64,000 nt of DNA, from assembly GCA_944383765.1 (NCBI GenBank), contig CALWQT010000001.1:434001-498000 (forward strand), in the 5' to 3' direction. The DNA is from an uncultured Lachnospiraceae bacterium (GTDB lineage Bacteria > Bacillota > Clostridia > Lachnospirales > Lachnospiraceae). The translations under genes and the position numbers were made by a program. This document shows, one piece after another, positions 52,882 to 61,427 of this stretch. Under the pieces are notes generated by a model. The model saw only the letters and a list, made by a program, of their open reading frames with translations, did not search any database and was not told the DNA's origin. How positions within the stretch are numbered: position 1 is the first letter of the stretch; the number at the start of each line of letters is the position of its first letter.

Positions 52882-53977
52882 AAAACTCCGTCTTCTTTAC
52901 GTCTTTGGTAGAGACAATACATACCCATGTTTTTCCCGGGTTCAACATAATCTCCTGACCGTCAGGGCTATAATACCTGGTAATACCATCTGTTTTTTTC
53001 CAGCTGACAGGCACTGCTTTTCCATTCGTGATATAATATCCCCATTCTGATGCATCCACATTGATATTCAGATAAGGGGTATTGGCATAATAGCCAGACT
53101 GACAGTACTGAATGATCACATTCTTCACCGCCAAAGGTCCCTCATCACTATTCTGTGTTTTTCCATCCTGATACCTGTGGTACAATCCGTCTTCTTCCTC
53201 ATAGATAAAATACGGATGATACATGGAATATCCTGGCACCACCTTTATCGCCTCCACAGCGTTATCATATTCCAGATATACCGGCTTATCCGGTCTGGCA
53301 AACTGATAATGCCCCTCATACTCCTCACTGTAATTCTGATCAAAGCCAAGGGCCGCTACCGCCTTCTGTATCCCGGAAAAACTGGTATACGCATTATGAG
53401 GCGCTTTTTTATCCTTAGACCTGTAATAAGCCTGCCCTCCAGCTCCATCAATCCCATTAATATCATCAATCTGTTTCAAATGGGATTCCGCAAACGTACT
53501 CTGCCCATAATGAGCAAACAGCGCATCAAATTCCTTCGCAAAATAAATATAATAGGTACGGGCACTTCTCACAGATCCGATACGTTCCAGACTGTCATAG
53601 TCTTCGATAATGGCCATATACCGGTTCATATCCCCTTCCACGGGAGCTTCATAGATAACGCCTGCTTTCCCCATACCGTAATGAGGCCAGGATTCTTTAT
53701 CATTACTGATCATAATTGCCAGCGGACGACGATTTGCCTTCTCCACTTCCACCATTTCTCCGGTCAGGTAACTTCTGATCTTTCCATCTACTTCAATCCG
53801 TTCATCAGGAATATATTCTTCTGTCTCTATTTCTGGCTCCGGCGCTGCCGTCACTTCTACAGGCGCTGTTTTTGTCTGCTCCGTCTCTGTAACGGCCGCT
53901 TCTTCTGCCTTTCTACACCCTGACATCAGAATAACCGCCAGGATCACTCCCCATACGAATCCCCCCGCTTTTTTCAT
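52868..53977 (-). CDS. DUF3048 lipoprotein (YerB-like)
   Basis: A 369-residue exported lipoprotein: signal MKKAGGFVWGVILAVILMS with lipobox SGCRK (Cys about 21), a Thr/Pro/Glu-rich tether (to about 60), then DUF3048 with NRRPLAIMISNDKESWPHYGM and RIGSVRSARTYYIYFAKEFDALFAHYG, and the C-terminal domain TYYSPDGQEIMLNPGKTWVCIV. B. subtilis YerB belongs to this family; function unclear. ATGA overlap with ybeY at 53974-53977. Confidence 0.88.
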   Translation of the reverse strand: MKKAGGFVWGVILAVILMSGCRKAEEAAVTETEQTKTAPVEVTAAPEPEIETEEYIPDERIEVDGKIRSYLTGEMVEVEKANRRPLAIMISNDKESWPHYGMGKAGVIYEAPVEGDMNRYMAIIEDYDSLERIGSVRSARTYYIYFAKEFDALFAHYGQSTFAESHLKQIDDINGIDGAGGQAYYRSKDKKAPHNAYTSFSGIQKAVAALGFDQNYSEEYEGHYQFARPDKPVYLEYDNAVEAIKVVPGYSMYHPYFIYEEEDGLYHRYQDGKTQNSDEGPLAVKNVIIQYCQSGYYANTPYLNINVDASEWGYYITNGKAVPVSWKKTDGITRYYSPDGQEIMLNPGKTWVCIVSTKDVKKTEFYGKE

Positions 53978-54471
53978 CTCCGGTACCCCTTCCTTTCCAG
54001 AATCTCCTCCTGCTTCCTCTCCATCTCCAGTCTTTCTTCTTCTTCCATATGATCGTATCCGCAGAGATGGAGCATACTATGGGCTACCAGAAAAGCCAGC
54101 TCTCTTTCCTGGGAATGCCCGTATTTTTCTGCCTGTTCCTCCACTTTATCCACTGAGACCACGATGTCCCCCAACACCAGTTCTCCTGTCTCCGGATTAA
54201 AATAGTCTTCCACATAATCTTCCAGCCGGTCAAACTGGGACGGGCTCTCATAATCTATCATAGGAAAAGAAAGCACATCTGTGGGCCGGTCGATCTGTCT
54301 GTGGTCACGATTAATTTCCTGTATTGCCTCATTATCTGTCAGAATCACATTCACTTCTGCCTCATACGGACATTTTTCATAATCCAGAGCTTCCTCCACC
54401 ACATTTCTTATGATAGACTCATAATCAAAATCCAACTTTTTTTCCGCTTCATACTCAATCTGAATCGTCAT
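53974..54471 (-). CDS. ybeY: rRNA maturation endoribonuclease YbeY
   Basis: A 165-residue zinc RNase needed for 16S 3'-end maturation and ribosome quality control. The zinc motif HSMLHLCGYDH (about 131-141) fits HxxxHxxxxxH. The PTDVLSFP signature is at about 64-71. Normal length, with ATGA overlaps at both ends: phoH stop at 54468-54471 and DUF3048 start. Confidence 0.95.
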   Translation of the reverse strand: MTIQIEYEAEKKLDFDYESIIRNVVEEALDYEKCPYEAEVNVILTDNEAIQEINRDHRQIDRPTDVLSFPMIDYESPSQFDRLEDYVEDYFNPETGELVLGDIVVSVDKVEEQAEKYGHSQERELAFLVAHSMLHLCGYDHMEEEERLEMERKQEEILERKGYRR

Positions 54472-55448
54472 CTTCTCTTCTTTTCACCTTTGTTCTTATT
54501 TTCATAATCATCGTAGGCCTGCACGATCTTCTGGACCAGAGGGTGCCGCACCACATCCTGATTTGTCAGTTTGCAAAATCCAATATCATCAATCTTTCCC
54601 AGTATTTTAAGAGCCATATCCAGACCGGATACCGTTCCCGGTGCCAGGTCCTTCTGTGTCTGGTCTCCTGTCACAATGACTTTAGATCCAAATCCAATTC
54701 TGGTCAGGAACATTTTCATCTGAGCCGGAGTGGTATTCTGCGCTTCATCAAGGATAATATAGGCACTGTCCAGAGTACGCCCCCTCATATAAGCCAAAGG
54801 AGCCACCTCGATCAATCCTTTTTCTGAATTATGCAGATAGCTTTCAGCACCCATAATCTGATAAAGAGCATCATACAGCGGACGAAGATAAGGGTCAATC
54901 TTGCTCTGCAGGTCTCCCGGCAGAAATCCCAGCTTTTCTCCCGCTTCAATGGCAGGCCTGGTAAGGATAATCCTGTTTACCTCCCCGTTTTTAAAAGCCT
55001 GGATCGCCATGGCCATAGCCAAATAGGTTTTTCCTGTTCCCGCAGGCCCTATCCCAAATACGATCATCTTTTTCCGGATCATATCCACATATTGTTTCTG
55101 CCCTACTGTTTTGGGCTTCACCGGTTTTCCATTTATCGTGCGGCAGATAATATCTTTGTCAATCTCCAGGATCTTACCATCACTCTCTGTAAAAGACAGA
55201 GAAAGGGCATAATCCACATTCTGTTCCGTAATGGTATTGCCCCGTTTGGATAATTCGATCAGATTGGAAAATACACTTTTGGCTTTGGTCACCATTTCTT
55301 CCGGTCCGATCACCTTGATCATTCCATCCCTGGCAATCATCGTAACCCGAAGTGTCCGTTCTATTTTTTTCAGATAACTGTCAAATTGTCCGCAGACATT
55401 ACGCTCATGTTCTGCAGGAATATCAATCATTGTCTCAATTACACTCAT
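54468..55448 (-). CDS. phoH: PhoH-like P-loop protein
   Basis: A 326-residue ATPase or nucleic-acid helper, partner of YbeY in most bacteria. N-terminal KH-like region (to about 110), then Walker A GPAGTGKTYLAMAMA (about 137), RPAIEAGEKLGFLPGDL and Walker B AYIILDEAQNTTPAQ. It starts directly after the yqfD stop (TAA then ATG). Confidence 0.94.
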   Translation of the reverse strand: MSVIETMIDIPAEHERNVCGQFDSYLKKIERTLRVTMIARDGMIKVIGPEEMVTKAKSVFSNLIELSKRGNTITEQNVDYALSLSFTESDGKILEIDKDIICRTINGKPVKPKTVGQKQYVDMIRKKMIVFGIGPAGTGKTYLAMAMAIQAFKNGEVNRIILTRPAIEAGEKLGFLPGDLQSKIDPYLRPLYDALYQIMGAESYLHNSEKGLIEVAPLAYMRGRTLDSAYIILDEAQNTTPAQMKMFLTRIGFGSKVIVTGDQTQKDLAPGTVSGLDMALKILGKIDDIGFCKLTNQDVVRHPLVQKIVQAYDDYENKNKGEKKRR

Positions 55449-56672
55449 TTAGTTTTCTTCATTCTCCTCTATTACAGGGATTTCCTCAATAGGCCGTCCT
55501 GCTCCTATGGATTCCAGGACAACTGCTTCCCATCGTATGGAAAAGCCCTGGTCATTTTCTAATATTTTAACATTATTTTGCTCAATCTGCACCCCTTTTT
55601 CCATTATTTTTTCTGCAAATTCCTGTTCCATTTTCTTCCTGAGCATTTCTTTTTCTTCTGCCGTATAAAGGCGTTCATAAGTAACATACTCCTTTGCCCG
55701 TATAGTTCCCCACCAAAAGGGCAGATAGAAATGGTCTGTCAGATGCAGCTGCTGTTCCTCCATGGATATCTTCCATGAAGTTCCTTTTTCCGCCGGCAGC
55801 AAAATCTGTACCGCAATCCCTCCTGCTTTTAAAAATAATCCTTTTCGTTCCTTTCCTGTAGCCATTTCTACCGTTTTCAAGCCGCTGTATGATCGTTCTT
55901 CCGATACGGCTACCCGGGCGGTAATGTCTCCGTCTGCCCGCACCCCATGAACAGCTGTCACATTGCCTCCATCATCCGTAATTGGAACAAGGCCACTTAT
56001 CAGCACCTGTCCTGACTTAACAGTATCCCCTATGGATACCTGAGGAACGCCGCTCCTTACGATCATAGAGGTGACCACACCGTCCTTTTCTGCCACAATA
56101 TCCTGAGGCTCTGTATCAGGCACTGGTATGGAAGACAACGCTTCATTTTCCTTCACGCTAACAAACAGCCTGGTTCCTGATACCCTGGCAGAAACCCAGA
56201 TGATCTCCGGAAAATCGCTGCGTATGCTGCTTTCCAGCTCATCACAGTCCACGTTTTTTTTCATCATCCCGCAGAAAATCCCCTGGTCTTCAAAATAATG
56301 GATCATACTATCATCACTGTATCTTTGATTCCCTTCTATCTGGATATCCCATACAAAAAATGTCAGGACATAGAGAAGTACCGCAGCCGCCGCAATCCCG
56401 CCAAAAAAAAATTTTCTTTTCCTATTCCGGTATAAAAAAAAGGGCAGACCAAACCGTTTTCTGATTTTCAGTCTTGCCCCTGATTTTTTCAGCAATTCCC
56501 TGGAATCTCGGAAACCCTTCACTGATATATACCCTTCACAGCCTTCCGGACCTGCCTTAAGCCTCCAGACTTCAATCTCCCTCCCTCTGCAAAGGTTTAA
56601 AAAACGCTCAGGAGCTGTTCCCTGTATCGTCACCAACAGAAAGCCCTCAAACCAATGCACCAGCCATTTCAT
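55449..56672 (-). CDS. yqfD: Sporulation protein YqfD
   Basis: A 407-residue membrane protein. The N-terminus MKWLVHWFEGFLLVTIQG and the region to about 90 match YqfD; one transmembrane helix (about 91-110, FFFGGIAAAAVLLYVLTFFV), then an extracytoplasmic part with FVWDIQIEGNQRYSDD. YqfD is a mother-cell protein needed in Bacillus for late spore stages. Start 56672 is an ATG 8 bases after AAGGTGG; an upstream GTG overlaps that site. It follows yqfC by 13 bases. Confidence 0.92.
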   Translation of the reverse strand: MKWLVHWFEGFLLVTIQGTAPERFLNLCRGREIEVWRLKAGPEGCEGYISVKGFRDSRELLKKSGARLKIRKRFGLPFFLYRNRKRKFFFGGIAAAAVLLYVLTFFVWDIQIEGNQRYSDDSMIHYFEDQGIFCGMMKKNVDCDELESSIRSDFPEIIWVSARVSGTRLFVSVKENEALSSIPVPDTEPQDIVAEKDGVVTSMIVRSGVPQVSIGDTVKSGQVLISGLVPITDDGGNVTAVHGVRADGDITARVAVSEERSYSGLKTVEMATGKERKGLFLKAGGIAVQILLPAEKGTSWKISMEEQQLHLTDHFYLPFWWGTIRAKEYVTYERLYTAEEKEMLRKKMEQEFAEKIMEKGVQIEQNNVKILENDQGFSIRWEAVVLESIGAGRPIEEIPVIEENEEN

Positions 56673-56685
56673 AACCTGCCCCACC

Positions 56686-56958
56686 TTATATTCCCTGAAA
56701 TTCTATTTTTCTGATTCTTCCGATGATTTTCATGCTTTCTTCATCATAATATTCTATCTGCAGCCCACTGCCCTCTACCAAAACTTTTCCATTCCTGGCA
56801 AGCAGTTTGATCCGCCCGGTTTCATAGAGCAGAATACTTCTGTAATTTTCAATCACCATGACGCTTCCACCCTCCATGGAAATCACCGTTTCTCCCAGGA
56901 CTACATCTCTGGGAAGTTTTAAGGTATCCACAGCTGCTGCTCTGATTCTCCGCCCCAT
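56686..56958 (-). CDS. yqfC: YabP/YqfC family sporulation protein
   Basis: A 90-residue beta-rich protein with LPRDVVLGETVISMEGG, VIENYRSILLYETGRIKLLARNG-type core and a C-terminal GRIRKIEF. The set matches YqfC. First gene of yqfC-yqfD-phoH-ybeY, the usual Clostridial order, so spore-forming ancestry is supported. AAGGAG precedes the ATG. A CATATAGT at 56990-56997 (minus) could be a sigma-E -10 but lacks a good -35. Confidence 0.92.
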   Translation of the reverse strand: MGRRIRAAAVDTLKLPRDVVLGETVISMEGGSVMVIENYRSILLYETGRIKLLARNGKVLVEGSGLQIEYYDEESMKIIGRIRKIEFQGI

Positions 56959-57076
56959 AAGACTCCTTCTTTTTCAGGCTCTTTTTATCACTATATGTAA
57001 AAACGTCCTCGTCTCATTCATCAGGTCTGCCGTATTCTGTGATACCAGATTATGAGTTGCTTTCTCCATACGAAAA

Positions 57077-57102
57077 AATCCCCGATACTTCTATCGGGGA
57101 TT
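57077..57102 (-). terminator. Terminator after rpsU
   Basis: ATCCCCGATA/TATCGGGGAT stem with four-base loop, followed on the minus strand by TTTTTT. Confidence 0.9.
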
Positions 57103-57127
57103 GATTACAAAATATGCAAGTTTGTGA

Positions 57128-57304
57128 TTAGTTGAACTTACGTTTTCTAGCAGCTTCAGACTTTTTCTTACGTCTTACGCTTGGCTTCTCGTAATGTTCT
57201 CTCTTACGGATTTCCTGCTGGATACCTGCTTTTGCGCAGTTTCTCTTGAATCTGCGTAATGCGCTGTCCAGACTCTCGTTATCTTTTACAATTACGTTAG
57301 ACAT
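57128..57304 (-). CDS. rpsU: 30S ribosomal protein S21
   Basis: A 58-residue basic protein: [38 protein letters not shown] and a Lys/Arg tail [12 protein letters not shown]. Full-length S21. It has a GGAGGGAGG-rich ribosome site, its own promoter (57382-57409) and terminator, so it is a monocistronic gene. S21 helps translation initiation through the 16S 3' end. Confidence 0.96.
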   Translation of the reverse strand: MSNVIVKDNESLDSALRRFKRNCAKAGIQQEIRKREHYEKPSVRRKKKSEAARKRKFN

Positions 57305-57381
57305 AGCTCACACCTGACCTCCCTCCAGTTGTGTAATGAGTGCAAAAAACAACTGTTTGGGTATTTTATAGCACTGCTTAA

Positions 57382-57409
57382 ATTATATCATAAAATCCTT
57401 ATTCGTCAA
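57382..57409 (-). promoter_or_regulatory. Sigma-A promoter of rpsU
   Basis: On the minus strand TTGACG (57404-57409), 16-base spacer, perfect TATAAT (57382-57387). Confidence 0.75.
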
Positions 57410-57440
57410 CAAGATTTTACAAATTTGTTGGAAATGCACA

Positions 57441-60080
57441 TTACTTCAGCTGTTCTGCTACCACTTCCCCACATTTCTCCAGTGCCTGATCCACACCAGC
57501 CGGATTTTTTCCTCCTGCCTGAGCCATGCCAGGACGGCCGCCGCCGCCACCGCCAACCAGCCCGGCAATCGCTTTGATCAGATTTCCTGCATGAGCTCCC
57601 TTCTTCTGAGCTTCCTCTGTAGCCGTTGCCATGAGATTAACCTTTCCTTCGGTTACACTGGCAAGTACGATCACACCTTCACCAATCTTCTCTTTCAGCT
57701 GGTCTCCCAGATTTCTCAGGCCATTCATATCCACATCGGTCACTTTAGCAGCCAGAAGTTTCATGCCTCCCACTTCTTTTATCTGATCCATCACATCTCC
57801 CAGGGATTCATTGGCCATTTTACTTTTGAGTTTTTCATTTTCAGAATGAAGAGCCTTAATTTCTTCCTGCATGGTCTCTATCTTCTTCCTCAACTCAGCA
57901 GGCGTTGTCTTCGCTGCCTCTGCTGCCAGATGAAGCTCTTTTTCCATCTCCTGATAATGACGCATCAGCCCTTTGGCTGTGAGTGCTTCAATTCTTCTCA
58001 CACCCGCTGCAATTCCTGACTCGGAAATAATCTTAAAGTATGAAATGGCACTGGTATTTGCAACATGAGTTCCTCCGCACAGTTCTGTAGAAAAATCTCC
58101 CATGCGTACTACCCGCACAGATTCTCCATATTTTTCACCGAACAATGCCATGGCCCCAGTCTTCTTTGCCTCATCCAGAGTCATAATTTCTGTCTTCACC
58201 GGAAGAGCTGCCTGGATTTCCTCATTTACAAGATCCTCCACTTTCTGCAGTTCCTCTGCGGTCATGGCAGAAAAATGAGTAAAGTCAAAGCGAAGCCTGT
58301 CTTTATCGACATAAGAACCTGCCTGCTCCACATGGTCTCCTAATACCACACGAAGTGCTTTCTGAAGAAGGTGGGTCGCACTATGGTTAATAGCCGTGGA
58401 CATTCTGCGTTCTCCGCAGACCTTTAAGGTAACTTTCTCCCCTACCTGGAACATACCTTTTATCATCTTGCCTACATGACCGATTTTTCCACCCTGAAGG
58501 CTGATGGTATCTTCCACCTGGAACTCACCGTTTTCGCTGACGATCACACCGGTATCTGCCTGCTGGCCTCCCATGGTAGCATAAAATGGAGTCTCATCCA
58601 CAATGACAGTTCCCCTCTGCCCATCAGTCAAAGCCTCTACCAGTTCCGTATCCGTAGTCAGTACGGTAATGGAAGATTCATGTTCCAAACGGTCATATCC
58701 CACAAATTTTGAGGTAATAGCCGCATCAATAGACTGATAGACTGTCACATCTGCACCCATATAATTGGTCGTCTTTCTTGCTGCCCTGGCTTTCTTCTTC
58801 TGCTCATCCATAGCAGCCTGGAATCCCTCTTCATCTACAGTAAAAGATTTCTCTTCCAGAATCTCTTTCGTCAGATCAATGGGGAAACCGTACGTATCAT
58901 ACAGTTTAAATGCATTTGCCCCAGACAATACCGTTTCACCGGCTGCCTTCATTTCGCTTTCCATAGAAGCCAGAATTGCCAATCCCTGATCAATGGTTTT
59001 GTTAAATTTATCCTCTTCCTCAGTCAGGACCTTCAGGATCATAGCCTGTTTTTCTTCCAGTTCCGGATAGCCATCCTTGGAAAGGCTGATCACTACCTTT
59101 GCCAGACCAGCCATGAATTTCCCTTCAATACCGAGAATCCTGCCATGGCGTGCCGCACGGCGCAGCAGACGGCGGAGTACATATCCTCTGCCCTCATTGG
59201 AAGGCATGATGCCATCAGAAATCATAAACGTACAGGATTTCACATGGTCTGCAATGATACGTAAGGATACATCTTTTTTCTCATCTTTCTGGTATTCCGT
59301 ATGTGCCAGAGCGCACACAGCATCCAGAAGCGCCTTATTGGTATCCACGGTGAATAAAGAATCCACATCCTGTACCACAACTGCCAGACGCTCCAACCCC
59401 ATTCCCGTATCAATATTCTTCTGTTTCAGTTCTGTATAATTACCTTTTCCATCATTTTCAAACTGGGTAAATACGTTGTTCCATACTTCAATATAACGGT
59501 CGCAATCGCAGCCAACGGTGCAGGTAGGTTTCCCGCAGCCATATTTTTCTCCTCTGTCATAATAAATCTCAGAACAGGGACCGCAGGGACCTGCACCATG
59601 CTCCCAGAAATTATCTTCTTTTCCGAAACGGAAAATCCGGTTTTCCGGAATGCCAATCTTCTTATTCCAGATTTCAAACGCTTCATCATCATCCAGATAA
59701 ATAGACGGATAGAGACGGTCAGGGTCCAATCCAACCACTTCTGTCAGGAACTCCCAGGACCAGTGAATGGCTTCGTCCTTAAAATAGTCTCCGAAGGAAA
59801 AATTGCCCAGCATTTCAAAAAATGTGCCATGGCGGGCTGTCTTTCCAATATTTTCAATATCACCTGTACGGATACACTTCTGGCAGGTGGTCACACGCTT
59901 CCTGGGCGGAATCTCCTGTCCTGTAAAATATGGCTTCAAAGGTGCCATACCTGAGTTAATCAGCAATAAACTGTTATCATTATGCGGAACCAGGGAAAAG
60001 CTTTTCATCGCCAGATGTCCCTTGCTCTCAAAAAATTCCAGGAACATTCTCCTCAGTTCGTTTACACCATACTTCTGCAC
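57441..60080 (-). CDS. alaS: Alanyl-tRNA synthetase
   Basis: An 879-residue class II synthetase. Catalytic core with FFESKGH, GMAPLKPYF and the motif-2 region; the Clostridial Cys insert KYGCGKPTCTVGCDCDRY; editing domain with HSATHLL (about 570) and the zinc Cys-His of LCGGTHVANTS (about 675); and a C-terminal DHHA1 domain with GGGGGGRPGMAQAGG. I choose the GTG at 60080: GGAGG lies 9 bases upstream, and VQKYGVNEL is the usual family N-terminus. The ATG at 60089 directly abuts that ribosome site. It is 17 bases after the 44-residue membrane gene. Confidence 0.94.
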   Translation of the reverse strand: MQKYGVNELRRMFLEFFESKGHLAMKSFSLVPHNDNSLLLINSGMAPLKPYFTGQEIPPRKRVTTCQKCIRTGDIENIGKTARHGTFFEMLGNFSFGDYFKDEAIHWSWEFLTEVVGLDPDRLYPSIYLDDDEAFEIWNKKIGIPENRIFRFGKEDNFWEHGAGPCGPCSEIYYDRGEKYGCGKPTCTVGCDCDRYIEVWNNVFTQFENDGKGNYTELKQKNIDTGMGLERLAVVVQDVDSLFTVDTNKALLDAVCALAHTEYQKDEKKDVSLRIIADHVKSCTFMISDGIMPSNEGRGYVLRRLLRRAARHGRILGIEGKFMAGLAKVVISLSKDGYPELEEKQAMILKVLTEEEDKFNKTIDQGLAILASMESEMKAAGETVLSGANAFKLYDTYGFPIDLTKEILEEKSFTVDEEGFQAAMDEQKKKARAARKTTNYMGADVTVYQSIDAAITSKFVGYDRLEHESSITVLTTDTELVEALTDGQRGTVIVDETPFYATMGGQQADTGVIVSENGEFQVEDTISLQGGKIGHVGKMIKGMFQVGEKVTLKVCGERRMSTAINHSATHLLQKALRVVLGDHVEQAGSYVDKDRLRFDFTHFSAMTAEELQKVEDLVNEEIQAALPVKTEIMTLDEAKKTGAMALFGEKYGESVRVVRMGDFSTELCGGTHVANTSAISYFKIISESGIAAGVRRIEALTAKGLMRHYQEMEKELHLAAEAAKTTPAELRKKIETMQEEIKALHSENEKLKSKMANESLGDVMDQIKEVGGMKLLAAKVTDVDMNGLRNLGDQLKEKIGEGVIVLASVTEGKVNLMATATEEAQKKGAHAGNLIKAIAGLVGGGGGGRPGMAQAGGKNPAGVDQALEKCGEVVAEQLK

Positions 60081-60097
60081 GTCTCTCATCCTCCACT

Positions 60098-60232
60098 TTA
60101 TGACTCTTTTGCTTTTTCTGCGTCCTTTTTGTCACGGAACTTCTTTCCGCAGAGAACGCCTGCCACGCAAACCACCAAAAATCCCACAAATATGATCAAT
60201 GACTGCAAAAACTGCTGCACAATCGCTCCCAT
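60098..60232 (-). CDS. 44-residue single-span membrane protein
   Basis: Starts MGAIVQQFLQSLIIFVGF; one hydrophobic helix (about 8-30) with the Cys of VAGVLCGKKF, then a Lys/Asp-rich cytoplasmic tail. GGAGG lies 9 bases before the ATG. A promoter (60276-60304) precedes it and alaS follows by 17 bases, so it is the first gene of the alaS transcript. No known function; a longer in-frame start at 60304 lies in the promoter and is rejected. Confidence 0.75.
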   Translation of the reverse strand: MGAIVQQFLQSLIIFVGFLVVCVAGVLCGKKFRDKKDAEKAKES

Positions 60233-60275
60233 ATAGATTGTCCTCCTTGACACAAAATACCTCTTTAACTTAAAT

Positions 60276-60304
60276 ATCGTACCATAGGAATCTTTATTTA
60301 TCAA
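60276..60304 (-). promoter_or_regulatory. Sigma-A promoter of the microprotein-alaS operon
   Basis: On the minus strand TTGATA (60299-60304), 17-base spacer, TACGAT (60276-60281). Confidence 0.65.
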
Positions 60305-60341
60305 GCCCTTTGACCATCTGTAGCATGAAACTACGAAAAAA

Positions 60342-60362
60342 AGAGGCAGAACTTCTGCCTCT
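60342..60362 (-). terminator. Terminator of the LprI-domain gene
   Basis: AGAGGCAGA/TCTGCCTCT stem, then seven T on the minus strand, just after the stop codon. Confidence 0.88.
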
Positions 60363-60364
60363 CT

Positions 60365-61243
60365 TTACTGTAGATAATTTTCATACTGTTCTACTAAATA
60401 GTATACTCTTTCCCTGGTGGAATTTGCCATAGACGCCAGATACTCCACACTTTCCATGGTCCCGCCTTCATACTTACCTGCGCTTTCCGCAGCTTTTGCA
60501 TCTCTGGACGCAATCCAGGCTCTTTCATCTTTAACCAGGGCCTCAACTTGATCCTCCGGAAGATTTCCTTTGATGATGCCGTAAATATTATTCAGTTCAC
60601 TATCCCATAACTTCCACTCATTTTCCAGAGTTGTCTTCATATCATAGGTACTCACCGCCTGGTTCCTGAGAGCTTCCATCTGACTGTCAATCTCTGCAAA
60701 ATGTTTTTTATACTCCTGAGCAGTCCGGCTATTCTCTGTCCCGGCTTCACTGCTTCCATCCGCTGCGCCGGATTCCGGTACACTGTCTGCTTCCGAATCT
60801 TCAGCCGCCTGTGCTGCCGGAGCCATACGGCTCTTTCCTTCTCCAACCGGCTGACTACCTGCCGCCATCTGTGCCGTTGCTATCCCTGCTTCCTCATCTT
60901 CTGTCTGCTTATCACCAGCCACACTCCCGGAAGGGATATACTCCGGTTCCGACTCTTCCATTCTGGAAGCAGTTCCTACACTTTCTTTAGCATTTTCCTT
61001 TTCTTCCCCAGACGCTTGAGTTGATTTCTCCCCATATCCGGCAGCTTCATACAAACGCACATCAAGTCCAGATGCCTCCACCATTACCGGCTGTTCTTCA
61101 TCTTGTGAAGATTCATACCGCTCAGACTGGGCTGCCAGACTTTCTTCCTGTCTTTTCACTAAGCTGCTGGTAAAACTGGTGACCAGAATTCCGATGATCA
61201 GGATACAGCCGATAACCCATAAAATCCCTTTATTTCTATCCAT
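60365..61243 (-). CDS. Membrane-anchored protein with C-terminal LprI (DUF1311) domain
   Basis: A 292-residue protein. MDRNKGILWVIGCILIIGI gives one transmembrane anchor (about 7-27). A long low-complexity linker rich in Glu, Ser, Ala and Gly (about 30-180) precedes a compact helical domain (about 190-292). That domain has WKLWDSELNNIYGIIKGNL, VKDERAWIASRDAKA and GGTMESVEYLASMANSTRER, the LprI pattern. LprI relatives inhibit lysozyme in mycobacteria; that role is possible but untested here. Start 61243 follows GAGGG. Confidence 0.85.
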   Translation of the reverse strand: MDRNKGILWVIGCILIIGILVTSFTSSLVKRQEESLAAQSERYESSQDEEQPVMVEASGLDVRLYEAAGYGEKSTQASGEEKENAKESVGTASRMEESEPEYIPSGSVAGDKQTEDEEAGIATAQMAAGSQPVGEGKSRMAPAAQAAEDSEADSVPESGAADGSSEAGTENSRTAQEYKKHFAEIDSQMEALRNQAVSTYDMKTTLENEWKLWDSELNNIYGIIKGNLPEDQVEALVKDERAWIASRDAKAAESAGKYEGGTMESVEYLASMANSTRERVYYLVEQYENYLQ

Positions 61244-61364
61244 ATAGATTCCCTCATTTCCTGCTGACTTTACCATATCATAAATAAACAAGAATTGAAA
61301 TAGGGAATGAACAACTGTAATATTTCGTAAGATTTGCGTAAATATTCTCCTCTTTTAACAGCAG

Positions 61365-61393
61365 TTGACATACTCTCTTATTTTTTCTATGAT
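61365..61393 (+). promoter_or_regulatory. Strong sigma-A promoter of the MATE gene
   Basis: Perfect TTGACA (61365-61370), 17-base spacer, TATGAT (61388-61393). Confidence 0.8.
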
Positions 61394-61427
61394 AAGTGGT
61401 AACGTATAACATTCTGTGAGGTGTGAC

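Noticed and set aside
60233..60304. 24-residue extension of the 44-residue membrane protein
   Set aside because: Begins in the -35 box of the operon promoter; GGAGG supports ATG 60232.
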